Shown one piece after another: positions 52,033 to 59,370 of a stretch of DNA of 64,000 nucleotides (position 1 is the stretch's first letter; every line of letters starts with the position of its first letter). Origin of the DNA: TOLSYN sp963849065 (GTDB lineage Bacteria > Acidobacteriota > Terriglobia > Terriglobales > Acidobacteriaceae); assembly GCA_963849065.1 (NCBI GenBank), contig CAWKFM010000002.1, positions 583,014 through 647,013 of the forward strand. Direction: 5' to 3'. The position numbers and the translations under genes are program-made. The notes beneath the pieces were generated by a model. It saw only the letters and a program-made list of their open reading frames with translations. It had not been told where the DNA came from and made no database searches.

Positions 52033-53025
52033 ATGTTCAACAGCACTGACGATACTCTCGCATCGCTCGAGGAGGTTGGCTACTTCACCACTCGTGAAAT
52101 TGCCAACACGATCTATCTCGCAGGGGAACTCAATCGGCCGATTCTTCTCGAAGGCCCCGCAGGCGCCGGCAAAACAGAGATGGCCCTCGCAATCCATCGT
52201 GCAACGGGCATGAAACTTATACGTCTGCAGTGCTACGAAGGTCTCACTGATAAAGAGGCGATCGGCAGTTTCAGTGATGAACTGCGTCAACTGTATGTGC
52301 GTTTTCATGACGGGACATTTGACGAAGCCGCAAAGAAGGTCTCAGACCGAGGTTTCTATTTAGGGGGGCCGCTCCTAAGCGCGCTAGAGACATCCGCTCG
52401 ATGCATTCTATTGGTCGATGAAATCGACAAGATCAGCCATGCTTTTGAGGCTCAACTGCTTGAGTTTCTTGGCGAATGGCAACTAACAATCCCTGGACTC
52501 GGCAAGATCAAGGCAAAGCGTCCGCCGTTTACCATCGTCACCGCCAACGACGAACGCCAGCTCGGGTATCCTCTTTTGCGCCGCTGTGCCCGCATCTACA
52601 TCAATCATCCGACACCTGAGCAGGAGGCGGCCATCGTCGCAAGCCGCACGCCGCATTGTGCGAAGGCCATCCACTACTTCATCGCCGGCTTTGCGAAGAC
52701 ATTGCGCGCTTTCAAGATGGAAAAACCCCCGTCGATTTCGGAGATGATCACCCTTGCTCTCGCGCTCGACAAACTGAACCTCGAAGAAATCAGGGACGAC
52801 CATAAGGCAGTCATGCTTCCTTTCATCGCAAAGACTGAGAAGGATCGGGCCAGTTTGCTAGTACCTGGCCGATTCGAGAGTTTCATGGACAACGCACGCA
52901 TTTTTGCTAACGACATGTGTCAGCACGACACTCAGACCTTGGCAGTTCAGACGGCAGCTTGTGTCCGACCGGATGACGTTGCCCAGGCGCCACCGGTGAT
53001 GGCGTTGGAAGGTGTCACTCCATGA
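52033..53025 (+). CDS. MoxR-type AAA+ ATPase, first gene of the secretion operon
   Basis: The 330-residue protein is an AAA+ ATPase of the MoxR/AAA_5 type. It has Walker A GPAGAGKT (41-48), the segment RLQCYEGLTDKEAIGSF typical of MoxR proteins, Walker B CILLVDEIDK (about 118-127), a sensor-1-like TIVTANDE and an arginine-finger region PLLRRCARIYI. No membrane segment. MoxR ATPases usually act as chaperone-like remodellers. Here its stop overlaps the start of the transglycosylase gene by 4 nt, which ties it to the type IV secretion genes; this is not a standard VirB component. Confidence 0.88.
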   Translation: MFNSTDDTLASLEEVGYFTTREIANTIYLAGELNRPILLEGPAGAGKTEMALAIHRATGMKLIRLQCYEGLTDKEAIGSFSDELRQLYVRFHDGTFDEAAKKVSDRGFYLGGPLLSALETSARCILLVDEIDKISHAFEAQLLEFLGEWQLTIPGLGKIKAKRPPFTIVTANDERQLGYPLLRRCARIYINHPTPEQEAAIVASRTPHCAKAIHYFIAGFAKTLRAFKMEKPPSISEMITLALALDKLNLEEIRDDHKAVMLPFIAKTEKDRASLLVPGRFESFMDNARIFANDMCQHDTQTLAVQTAACVRPDDVAQAPPVMALEGVTP

Positions 53026-53531
53026 TCCGGCTCTGTACTGGACTATTCCTTTGGTTGGCGTTTTGCCTTTCTGCGGCGGCAAGCACGATGCCGGAGATTG
53101 GCCACGATGAAGAGGTCTATTACGCCGACGCGTACGCCGCTCACTATGAGATTCCAAAAGAGCTGGTCCACGCACTCGTCACACAGGAGTCCGGGTGGAA
53201 TCCAAGAGCTATATCCCCAAAGGGCGCCATGGGGCTGATGCAGCTGATGCCGGCTACCGCGGCGGACTACGGCGTACGCGACCCGTTTGATATTTCAGAA
53301 AACCTCTCGGGCGGGGTTCGATACCTGGCCGATTTGATGCAGCAGTTCGACGGAGACTTCCGTCTGGTATTGGCGGCGTATTACCGAGGCAGCCGCCCAA
53401 TCCTACGTCGTGGTCTCCACTACTCAGGCGCCGATGTGTATGCGTATGTTGCTTCCGTCCGGCGTCTCTACCTTGCGGAGCTCGCCCTCCACAAAATCCC
53501 AGCAAATCTCGCCTCTGGAGGCGATCAATAA
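53022..53531 (+). CDS. VirB1-like lytic transglycosylase
   Basis: This 169-residue exported protein (signal peptide MIRLCTGLFLWLAFCLSAAA) has a compact SLT fold: HALVTQESGWNPRAISPKGA with the catalytic Glu in QES, then MGLMQLMPATAADYG, and the helix RYLADLMQQFDGDFRLVLAA. It would open the peptidoglycan for assembly of the secretion channel. The usual AYNAG motif reads AYYRG here. It overlaps both neighbours. Confidence 0.9.
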   Translation: MIRLCTGLFLWLAFCLSAAASTMPEIGHDEEVYYADAYAAHYEIPKELVHALVTQESGWNPRAISPKGAMGLMQLMPATAADYGVRDPFDISENLSGGVRYLADLMQQFDGDFRLVLAAYYRGSRPILRRGLHYSGADVYAYVASVRRLYLAELALHKIPANLASGGDQ

Positions 53532-54727
53532 TGAAGCTATTAGTCCTCTCTCTTGCTCTCTCCATGACTGCAGTGGCCGTATCAGCGCAGTCGACATCCC
53601 CAACTCCACCCGTCACCGCACCTCCATCATCTGACGCCACTCACCTTTCGACGCAGGGCATTGACACTGCTCAACCTGATTCGCACGCCGGGGCGCCAAA
53701 GCCCGCCGCCGGTTTCGCCGTAAATACACCTCCGCACGCAAGCCCCTCGCCAACTCCGGCAATCCCGCCAGCAAAAATGCAGATCCAGGCGGGAGCGCCG
53801 CCTCTTTCGGTTGACGCTCGCATTGAAAGCCGTCCGGTCGACAGTTCCATCGTTGGCGAGGTTCACTGCAAGCCCCTGTATATCAGCACCATCCATCTAC
53901 CGGAAGCGGTCACCTCGATTGCCGTCGGCGCCCCTACGCTGTTCACCGCCGAACACGTCGAAAATGAGCCGAAGTTGGTTTACGTCAGTCCGCTCACCCA
54001 CGACGTTGCGGAGAGCAATCTGCTGGTCGCCCTTGCCAGTGGCGAAACCATCAGTCTGAAATTGACTTCCTCTGGCAACTCCGCCGCACAGTATGACGTC
54101 GATTTTGTGCTCGACTACAGGCCCGACAAGGCTCTATTGGCTTTTGCGGGTCCACCGGAGTCCGGCGTTCCCCATCCTTCTATGGCGGCCACGGCACCGA
54201 TCGCATCACCGTCCGTGACGGGCTTTCCGGTGCGATCCTCTGTGCGCACCGTGCAACCTGTTTCCGTGATTGACGCCGCACTCGCCGCTCAGGCTGAGCT
54301 TGCAACACCCCACTGGATAACTGCCGATGATCTAGTAAAGCTGGACAAGGCAAACGTTACCGCGACCAGATCCATCGCCGCATCTCTGGGACGCGCGGCG
54401 CAGGTTGGCGACACCATGATGGTGTCCTACTCAGTCTTGAACGTCAGCAGAGATTGGGTTCAGGTTCTGACTCCCCAGATTCAGCTCGGCAACCCGGTTC
54501 AAAAGAAACCCAGCAAGAAAGGAATCCTCGCCGAGCCGGTGTCGATCCAGGACTTCCGCCAGGATGTCGTGAAGCTCTCTCCCGGCGACCGCTTGGACGG
54601 GGTAGTGCAGTTTTCCCGTCCGGGATTCAAGCAGAGCCGGGAAACACTGCTTCTGCAACTGGCCACGGCTGATGCCGTCGACCATCCCGTGATGATTCCA
54701 CTTCCGTTTGTTGCACCAGGATTTTAG
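53531..54727 (+). CDS. VirB9/TrbG-like periplasmic protein
   Basis: The 398-residue protein has a signal peptide (LVLSLALSMTAVAVSA), a Pro/Thr/Ser-rich linker of about 80 residues, and a domain (about 110-200) with CKPLYISTIHLPEAVTSIAV followed by GAPTLFTAEHVE, YVSPLTHDVAESNLLVALAS and GETISLKL. This follows the N-terminal strand order of VirB9/CagX/TrbG proteins, which form the outer-membrane core complex. The C-terminal part (about 270-398) does not show the usual VirB9 end and may be a lineage-specific domain. The ATG overlaps the stop of the previous gene. Confidence 0.55.
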   Translation: MKLLVLSLALSMTAVAVSAQSTSPTPPVTAPPSSDATHLSTQGIDTAQPDSHAGAPKPAAGFAVNTPPHASPSPTPAIPPAKMQIQAGAPPLSVDARIESRPVDSSIVGEVHCKPLYISTIHLPEAVTSIAVGAPTLFTAEHVENEPKLVYVSPLTHDVAESNLLVALASGETISLKLTSSGNSAAQYDVDFVLDYRPDKALLAFAGPPESGVPHPSMAATAPIASPSVTGFPVRSSVRTVQPVSVIDAALAAQAELATPHWITADDLVKLDKANVTATRSIAASLGRAAQVGDTMMVSYSVLNVSRDWVQVLTPQIQLGNPVQKKPSKKGILAEPVSIQDFRQDVVKLSPGDRLDGVVQFSRPGFKQSRETLLLQLATADAVDHPVMIPLPFVAPGF

Positions 54728-54740
54728 GAGGAAAGACCCA

Positions 54741-56078
54741 ATGGCCCAGACGACACTAGAAGAACCGACGCTCATTTCTCCAGCATCCGAAACGGACGCT
54801 ATACCATACACGCGGCCAGAGAAGAATAGTCACGTCCCAGCAGGGATGGTCAAACTGATTTTCATTGGCGTTGCACTGCTGGTGGCCTTGTTGTCCGTGG
54901 TGCTCATCTTCTCCCATAAGATGTCGCCCACAAAATCACACGGCCAGGCCTCCAAGCGGACACCCGCTCAACAGCAGACAACCGCCACTACCGGGGTGAT
55001 GCCTGCCAACGAAAACAACACTCCGAGTGCCGCAACGGGGAGCGATCCCGATAGCATCACGCCGAAGGATATTCTCGCGACCAAAAACGCCTTGGAAGCA
55101 CAGAAACGCCACGCGAAAGAAGCGGAGGAAGCCGCCGCCAAACCGGCCGGAACGGGGCAAGGCGCCGTCGGCTCCGTGTCTTCTGCGGGCTCCGCTGTGC
55201 AAACCTCAAAACAATTCAATGCATTAGCGAAAACGATCGGCTCCATCGCCCCCTTCCAGCCGCCAGCATACAACGGAACTTCTTCCTCCGTTCAACCTTC
55301 CGGTGGGCCCGGGGCTGTCGGGACGCAATATCAAACCGGAGCCTCCTATAGCGAGGCAGCGCGCGCGTGGAATGATGAGGTGACCAAGACACGTATCGTT
55401 TTCTCGCGCAAGAGCGTACCCGTCGCAGCCGATGCTTCACAGTATCTCGGACCCGCGATCACGAACTTTGGCTTGGAGCCTGGTTTCCACGTCGCCGCCC
55501 GGCTTGAAGCCTCGGCTACGACTTCGGTCGCGGCACCCGTTACTGCCGTGATCGAATACAACTATGAGCGCGACGGGCAAATTGTCCTACCGGCGGGAAG
55601 CCGTGCGATTGGACGCATCAACAGTGCCGATGCGCACGGCAATATGGCGATCACGTTTGAATCCGTCGATCTGCCAAACGGCTCCACCGTGCCTATCAGC
55701 GCCGTGGCGGTCGATACAAACCTGCGCTCGCTCAAGGGTGAGGTGACCGGCAGCAGCCGCGGCAAGGCGATGTTGGTCGCCACACTGTCCGGGATAGGCC
55801 AAACGACGGCAATGATGCTTGGAAACAATACGAGTACGGCGTTGAGCGGCGCGGACATGATGAGATCGCAGCTCTCGCAAAACATGGGAAACACCGCCGA
55901 CACCCAGATTGCCAAGATGATCTCGAATGAGAGAATCGTCGTCACGTTGGCTGCCGGAACCGAGCTCTACATGGTGTTCACCAAGGCGGCGCTTCCACAG
56001 AACTCAGCTCAACAGTCGCCCTCGGCAACCAACTCCAGCCATCTCCAGCCCATTTCGGAGTCACTGTCTGGACGATAA
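54741..56078 (+). CDS. VirB10/TrbI-like core-complex protein
   Basis: The 445-residue protein starts at ATG 54741, 9 nt after AGGAGG. It has a short cytoplasmic N-terminus, one membrane helix (LIFIGVALLVALLSVVLIFS, about residues 38-57), a Pro/Thr/Ala-rich periplasmic linker, and a C-terminal domain with GFHVAARLEASATTSVAAPV, DGQIVLPAGSRAIGRINSAD, and FESVDLPNGSTVPISAVAVD. This is the VirB10/TrbI arrangement, linking inner and outer membranes. It ends ERIVVTLAAGTELYMVF, as the family usually does, plus a tail. Confidence 0.88.
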   Translation: MAQTTLEEPTLISPASETDAIPYTRPEKNSHVPAGMVKLIFIGVALLVALLSVVLIFSHKMSPTKSHGQASKRTPAQQQTTATTGVMPANENNTPSAATGSDPDSITPKDILATKNALEAQKRHAKEAEEAAAKPAGTGQGAVGSVSSAGSAVQTSKQFNALAKTIGSIAPFQPPAYNGTSSSVQPSGGPGAVGTQYQTGASYSEAARAWNDEVTKTRIVFSRKSVPVAADASQYLGPAITNFGLEPGFHVAARLEASATTSVAAPVTAVIEYNYERDGQIVLPAGSRAIGRINSADAHGNMAITFESVDLPNGSTVPISAVAVDTNLRSLKGEVTGSSRGKAMLVATLSGIGQTTAMMLGNNTSTALSGADMMRSQLSQNMGNTADTQIAKMISNERIVVTLAAGTELYMVFTKAALPQNSAQQSPSATNSSHLQPISESLSGR

Positions 56079-56222
56079 GAAGTTACCTGAACTGGTTTCC
56101 CGTTTACGTCGCTCGTTTCGTCCATAGAACTAACCCGCTGCGAGCTCTCCACTCGCGGCGGGCGGGAAACCGCCCTCTCTTACTTTGGCCAATGAACGAG
56201 GAGTGCCAGCCGGCGATCAAGC

Positions 56223-56756
56223 TCATTGCACCTTGTTTGTCTTTAGAGGCGTTTCCAGAAACTGGCGGTGGCGGTGCTTTTTCACAGTCCGTTCCGCCAC
56301 GGTCTTCGGTAAATCAAGACCGGATTTCTGGAGGTGAGCCGCCTCCGGGTCGTCTGAAATCTCCGGTTCCTTTGCGCCCGATTGCCGGGTTCGCTCTTCA
56401 GCGAGAGCTATATTGAGGCTCCGAAGCGCGGCATCCACCTTCCCCCGAGGAACCTCTTCGTTATCCGGCCAATTTTCACCTTCGGTAATGGCAGCTTTGA
56501 AATAGGCCGGATACACACGCTCAGATAGGATGTCCAAGGTCTCTTCGCCAAACCCCTCCAGTTCGACCGGAACAAAGTCGTCAATCTCGTCCGTCTCTTG
56601 TTTCAGGCAAAAATGCACCATGAAATTCTTAACGGTGAACAGTTCACAGACTTCAGCATTCCCGACTTCATCCAGCAGTTCGATAGCATCATCTCTCGAT
56701 GATGCGCTGACTGCGGAAAAGTCACCGTTTTGCCATCGGCAGATGAATAGCGGCAT
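56223..56756 (-). CDS. Hypothetical acidic protein, antisense within the secretion operon
   Basis: This 177-residue ORF reads MPLFICRWQNGDFSAVSASS, then RDDAIELLDEVGNAEVCELF, VPVELEGFGEETLDILSERV and VDAALRSLNIALAEERTRQ. The composition is that of a real soluble protein. The start of the motif resembles plasmid-borne proteins that I recall as hypothetical. It sits in a 1045-nt gap between virB10-like and pilin genes, on the opposite strand, and ends 145 nt from virB10. Function unknown. Confidence 0.6.
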   Translation of the reverse strand: MPLFICRWQNGDFSAVSASSRDDAIELLDEVGNAEVCELFTVKNFMVHFCLKQETDEIDDFVPVELEGFGEETLDILSERVYPAYFKAAITEGENWPDNEEVPRGKVDAALRSLNIALAEERTRQSGAKEPEISDDPEAAHLQKSGLDLPKTVAERTVKKHRHRQFLETPLKTNKVQ

Positions 56757-56837
56757 ATGTCACACTCCGGCAGCATTATAGACGGTCGGGGGCTTATGTT
56801 CGACGCTGCCTCCACCTGAAATTCTCTGCGCTAACGT

Positions 56838-56984
56838 CTAGCCACGCTGGGTAGCGTTGACTGAAGGCCTCGAATGGCGGTTCGGCTCCTCGCTCTCTTG
56901 CCAGAGGCGACTCTTGGTCCGAGCGCCCGCATCCTCTGCTCCAGCAGCACCAGTAGCGTACGATTTGCGACGCTTTGTGTCCAT
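56838..56984 (-). CDS. Small basic protein with strong ribosome site, antisense in the secretion operon
   Basis: A 48-residue ORF starts at ATG 56984 directly behind a strong ribosome site (AGGGAGG, 4 nt before). It reads MDTKRRKSYATGAAGAEDAG and ends NATQRG. It lies 81 nt upstream of the 177-residue antisense gene and may share its transcript. The ORF is open further upstream to 57089, but that text has no start signal. It is short, so this rests mainly on the ribosome site. Confidence 0.45.
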   Translation of the reverse strand: MDTKRRKSYATGAAGAEDAGARTKSRLWQESEEPNRHSRPSVNATQRG

Positions 56985-57123
56985 GAGGCCTCCCTTGTCG
57001 AGGCAAATCCAGCTGTTGTCGAAAGTATTTTGCCCCCTGGCGCGAAAATTTAACACTCTCCTCTTGCGTATTACTATGAATAGTGTCACTATGCCTGATA
57101 TTACTTAGTCACACGGAGGATGT

Positions 57124-57567
57124 ATGGCGTCGCTTCTCTCGCGCATGAAGATCCGTTACGGAAAGTTCATGGCGGTTGTCTCTCTCTTCACGCTGTTGTC
57201 GTTTCCCATTGCAGGTGTCGCACAGAATCTTGGAAAGTCGGCAGCGACTGGACAGGCGGTGCAAGGACAACAGGCCACTCAGGTTGAGGGCGCGGTTCTC
57301 AACGTCGTCAATTGGATATGCAACGTAATCTGCCCGGTGATCGCCGCCTGCTGCTTTGTCGCTGCAGCGTTCAAGTATCAGGCCAACCGGCCGTACATGA
57401 GCAGTATCGTGGGCGGCGGCATCTTCCTCGCTGTTTCGGCCGTCACGCGACTCATCGAGTACTTCATCGCACAGGGCCAACAGGTCGGCGGCAGTCTTCA
57501 CCAGCTCCCCATCTTCACGAATCATCCCGTGGTCGCCGTGTTGCACCACCTGCTGAGGAATGTCTAA
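57124..57567 (+). CDS. VirB2/TrbC-like pilin candidate
   Basis: The 147-residue protein starts at ATG 57124 behind CGGAGG. It has a long signal peptide (FMAVVSLFTLLSFPIAGVAQ) and two membrane helices in the mature part: VVNWICNVICPVIAACCFVA and MSSIVGGGIFLAVSAVTRLI. Then comes EYFIAQGQQVGG and a 20-residue tail. Two short helices after a cleavable signal fit VirB2/TrbC pilins, though the protein is longer than usual. The segment ending in RLIEYFIAQGQQVGG is repeated in the protein at 58551. Confidence 0.7.
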   Translation: MASLLSRMKIRYGKFMAVVSLFTLLSFPIAGVAQNLGKSAATGQAVQGQQATQVEGAVLNVVNWICNVICPVIAACCFVAAAFKYQANRPYMSSIVGGGIFLAVSAVTRLIEYFIAQGQQVGGSLHQLPIFTNHPVVAVLHHLLRNV

Positions 57568-58292
57568 TGACCACTGCTCTGCCGGACTTTGTGTCGGAGA
57601 TCTCCGGCATGATGGTGACTCTTCTTCCAGTCGCCGCCCTCGGGGCCATTGTGCTCGCGGGTTTGCGATTGCGTGGGGAAGGCGGCATCAACTACGACGC
57701 GGGTGGAAGCTTCTTTAAGTGGCTGTTCTGGGGAGCACTGCTGCTGACTCTGCCAGCAATCTTTTCGGGGACCATCCCCGCGCTATTCTCTGGTGGGCCA
57801 GCTCCCGTTCCGCCTTCCGGCGCCGGCACGGGTACGTTCGGATCCGTTGCGACCAGCCTCACAACCGGAATCACGAGCTTTGTCACCAATATCCTCGTGG
57901 GAAGAATCGTGCCTCTGATGGCCGCTGCCCTCTGCTTCAAGGCTATTCTGGACAGTTCCGAGGGGCACTCCCCGCTGCCGTCAATCATTTCGGCGCTCTT
58001 TGTGTTGGGTTCACAGGCGTTCTGGACACTCGCGAAGACCTGGTCCACCTCTTCCAGCAGCACTACTTCCACCGTAGCGTTCGCATCCGCCGACGTGCTG
58101 GACAGCATGTTCAACTACCTGGCCATGACGATCAGCCCGTATGTTGCCGTCCTGTGCTTCGTAGGGGCCGCAATCAACTACCAACGTTCCAAGCCTTGGG
58201 GCGCAGTGGCCCTCTCAGGGCTCGCATTTCTGAGCTTTAGTGGGTTGTGGTCGCTCGTGACTGGTTGGATGGGGGTCTCTATCACATGGTAG
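57567..58292 (+). CDS. Polytopic membrane protein of the secretion operon
   Basis: The 241-residue protein starts at ATG 57567, overlapping the stop TAA of the pilin gene by one base. Five or six hydrophobic segments are visible (MMVTLLPVAALGAIVLAGLR, FFKWLFWGALLLTLPAIF, VGRIVPLMAAALCFKAIL, ISPYVAVLCFVGAAINYQ, GAVALSGLAFLSFSGLWSLV), with a Gly/Pro/Ser linker after the second. No signal peptide or cysteine motifs. It resembles no standard VirB protein strongly. It may be an inner-membrane platform or pilin-like component. Confidence 0.7.
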   Translation: MTTALPDFVSEISGMMVTLLPVAALGAIVLAGLRLRGEGGINYDAGGSFFKWLFWGALLLTLPAIFSGTIPALFSGGPAPVPPSGAGTGTFGSVATSLTTGITSFVTNILVGRIVPLMAAALCFKAILDSSEGHSPLPSIISALFVLGSQAFWTLAKTWSTSSSSTTSTVAFASADVLDSMFNYLAMTISPYVAVLCFVGAAINYQRSKPWGAVALSGLAFLSFSGLWSLVTGWMGVSITW

Positions 58293-58567
58293 ACAACAAC
58301 CCTCTTACCAAAATGTTGCGGCTTGCCGTCTTCGCGATTCTCCTCGTTGATGCAGCGATAGCCGTCTTGATATTGGCGCATTTTCGGATGGGTCTCGTCA
58401 CGCTTCGAATGGGGTTTGCGGTCTTTAATGTTCTCTCTTTCTTCTACTGTCTGTCGCTGGTCGGACAAAAAGCCTGGGAAACCAGCGCCCGTATCGCAAA
58501 CGCGATTCGACTCGCGATCGCGCCTCGACTCGCGCCCAAGGAGCCAAATCATGTCGAGTGCGACTGA
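58286..58567 (+). CDS. Small two-helix membrane protein of the secretion operon
   Basis: This 93-residue ORF starts at ATG 58286, overlapping the stop of the preceding gene (ATGGTAG), and runs into the next gene by 17 nt. It has two hydrophobic segments (LAVFAILLVDAAIAVLILAH and MGFAVFNVLSFFYCLSLVG) and a basic C-terminus. Overlaps on both sides support a real gene. Family unknown. Confidence 0.65.
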   Translation: MVDNNPLTKMLRLAVFAILLVDAAIAVLILAHFRMGLVTLRMGFAVFNVLSFFYCLSLVGQKAWETSARIANAIRLAIAPRLAPKEPNHVECD

Positions 58568-59021
58568 TCCGGCACAGGCAATTCTGGCGATGGTCAACTG
58601 GCTCGGCCTGATCGTCATGCCGATCATGGCGGCCCTGTTCCTCGCCGTTGGAGTTTACAAGTATTCCAAAGGGGAGAGCATGGAGCGCTGCGTGATCGGT
58701 GTGATGGTCGCGATCAGCATCTCGGGCATCACCCGCCTTGCCGAGTACTTCGTCGCAACCAGTGCCGGAAATTCGGTGGTCACCGACACCTACTCGAACG
58801 CGCTCTTAAATCTGACAAATTGGGTCGCCAACGTAATCCTGCCCGTCTACGCGGCCATTGAGGTGGTGCGCGCCGCAATCTCCTTTGAGGACCTCAATAC
58901 CATGCGCACGGATCTCAGGCCGGTCAAACACTTTGCCACGGCGATGATGTGCTGCGCGGTCTCCGCAATCATGCGGTTGATCGAGTATTGGGTCGCCAAC
59001 GGCCAGCAAGTTGGGAGTTAA
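58551..59021 (+). CDS. Membrane protein with two pilin-like modules
   Basis: The 156-residue protein starts at ATG 58551 (AAGGAG 8 nt upstream). It contains two similar halves: MVNWLGLIVMPIMAALFLAV up to GITRLAEYFVA (about 13-66), and LTNWVANVILPVYAAIEVVR up to AIMRLIEYWVANGQQVGS (about 84-156). The second half is similar to the pilin candidate at 57124 (VVNWICNVICPVIAAC and VTRLIEYFIAQGQQVGG). No cleavable signal is obvious, so it may be an inner-membrane structural component derived from a pilin duplication. Confidence 0.7.
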   Translation: MSSATDPAQAILAMVNWLGLIVMPIMAALFLAVGVYKYSKGESMERCVIGVMVAISISGITRLAEYFVATSAGNSVVTDTYSNALLNLTNWVANVILPVYAAIEVVRAAISFEDLNTMRTDLRPVKHFATAMMCCAVSAIMRLIEYWVANGQQVGS

Positions 59022-59025
59022 CCGA

Positions 59026-59370
59026 ATGTCTCTGCAAATTTCACCGGTATCGCGCAACCTGCACAATCCGGTCTATTTCATGGGCCTCGAAATCGAGGAC
59101 ATGATGATCATCGGTATTGTCTGCATCGCGGCTCTCATGGGCGGCCAGTTTTTCTTCCCGGACCGCTACCTCGTATTTCTTCCCCTCAACTGGGCGCTGA
59201 TGCTGCTGGTTCTGATTCTTGGGGTGCCCTCACTCTCAATCTTCAAGTACGGCAAGCCACGCGGATATATGAAGGACCTGATTGCGTGGTACACGAAGCC
59301 GCGCGCGTATGCGGCTTGCGAGCACGATGAAGAATTTTCTGCTGAATACCTGTCCGACGAGGAGGACTGA
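59026..59370 (+). CDS. VirB3/TrbD-like inner-membrane protein
   Basis: This 114-residue protein has two close membrane helices (MMIIGIVCIAALMGGQFFFP and YLVFLPLNWALMLLVLILGV) preceded by a short N-terminus (VSRNLHNPVYFMGLEIED), and a cytoplasmic tail with an acidic end (FSAEYLSDEED). Position directly before the VirB4 ATPase and the helix pair fit VirB3/TrbD. The ATG of virB4 overlaps its stop by one base. Confidence 0.75.
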   Translation: MSLQISPVSRNLHNPVYFMGLEIEDMMIIGIVCIAALMGGQFFFPDRYLVFLPLNWALMLLVLILGVPSLSIFKYGKPRGYMKDLIAWYTKPRAYAACEHDEEFSAEYLSDEED

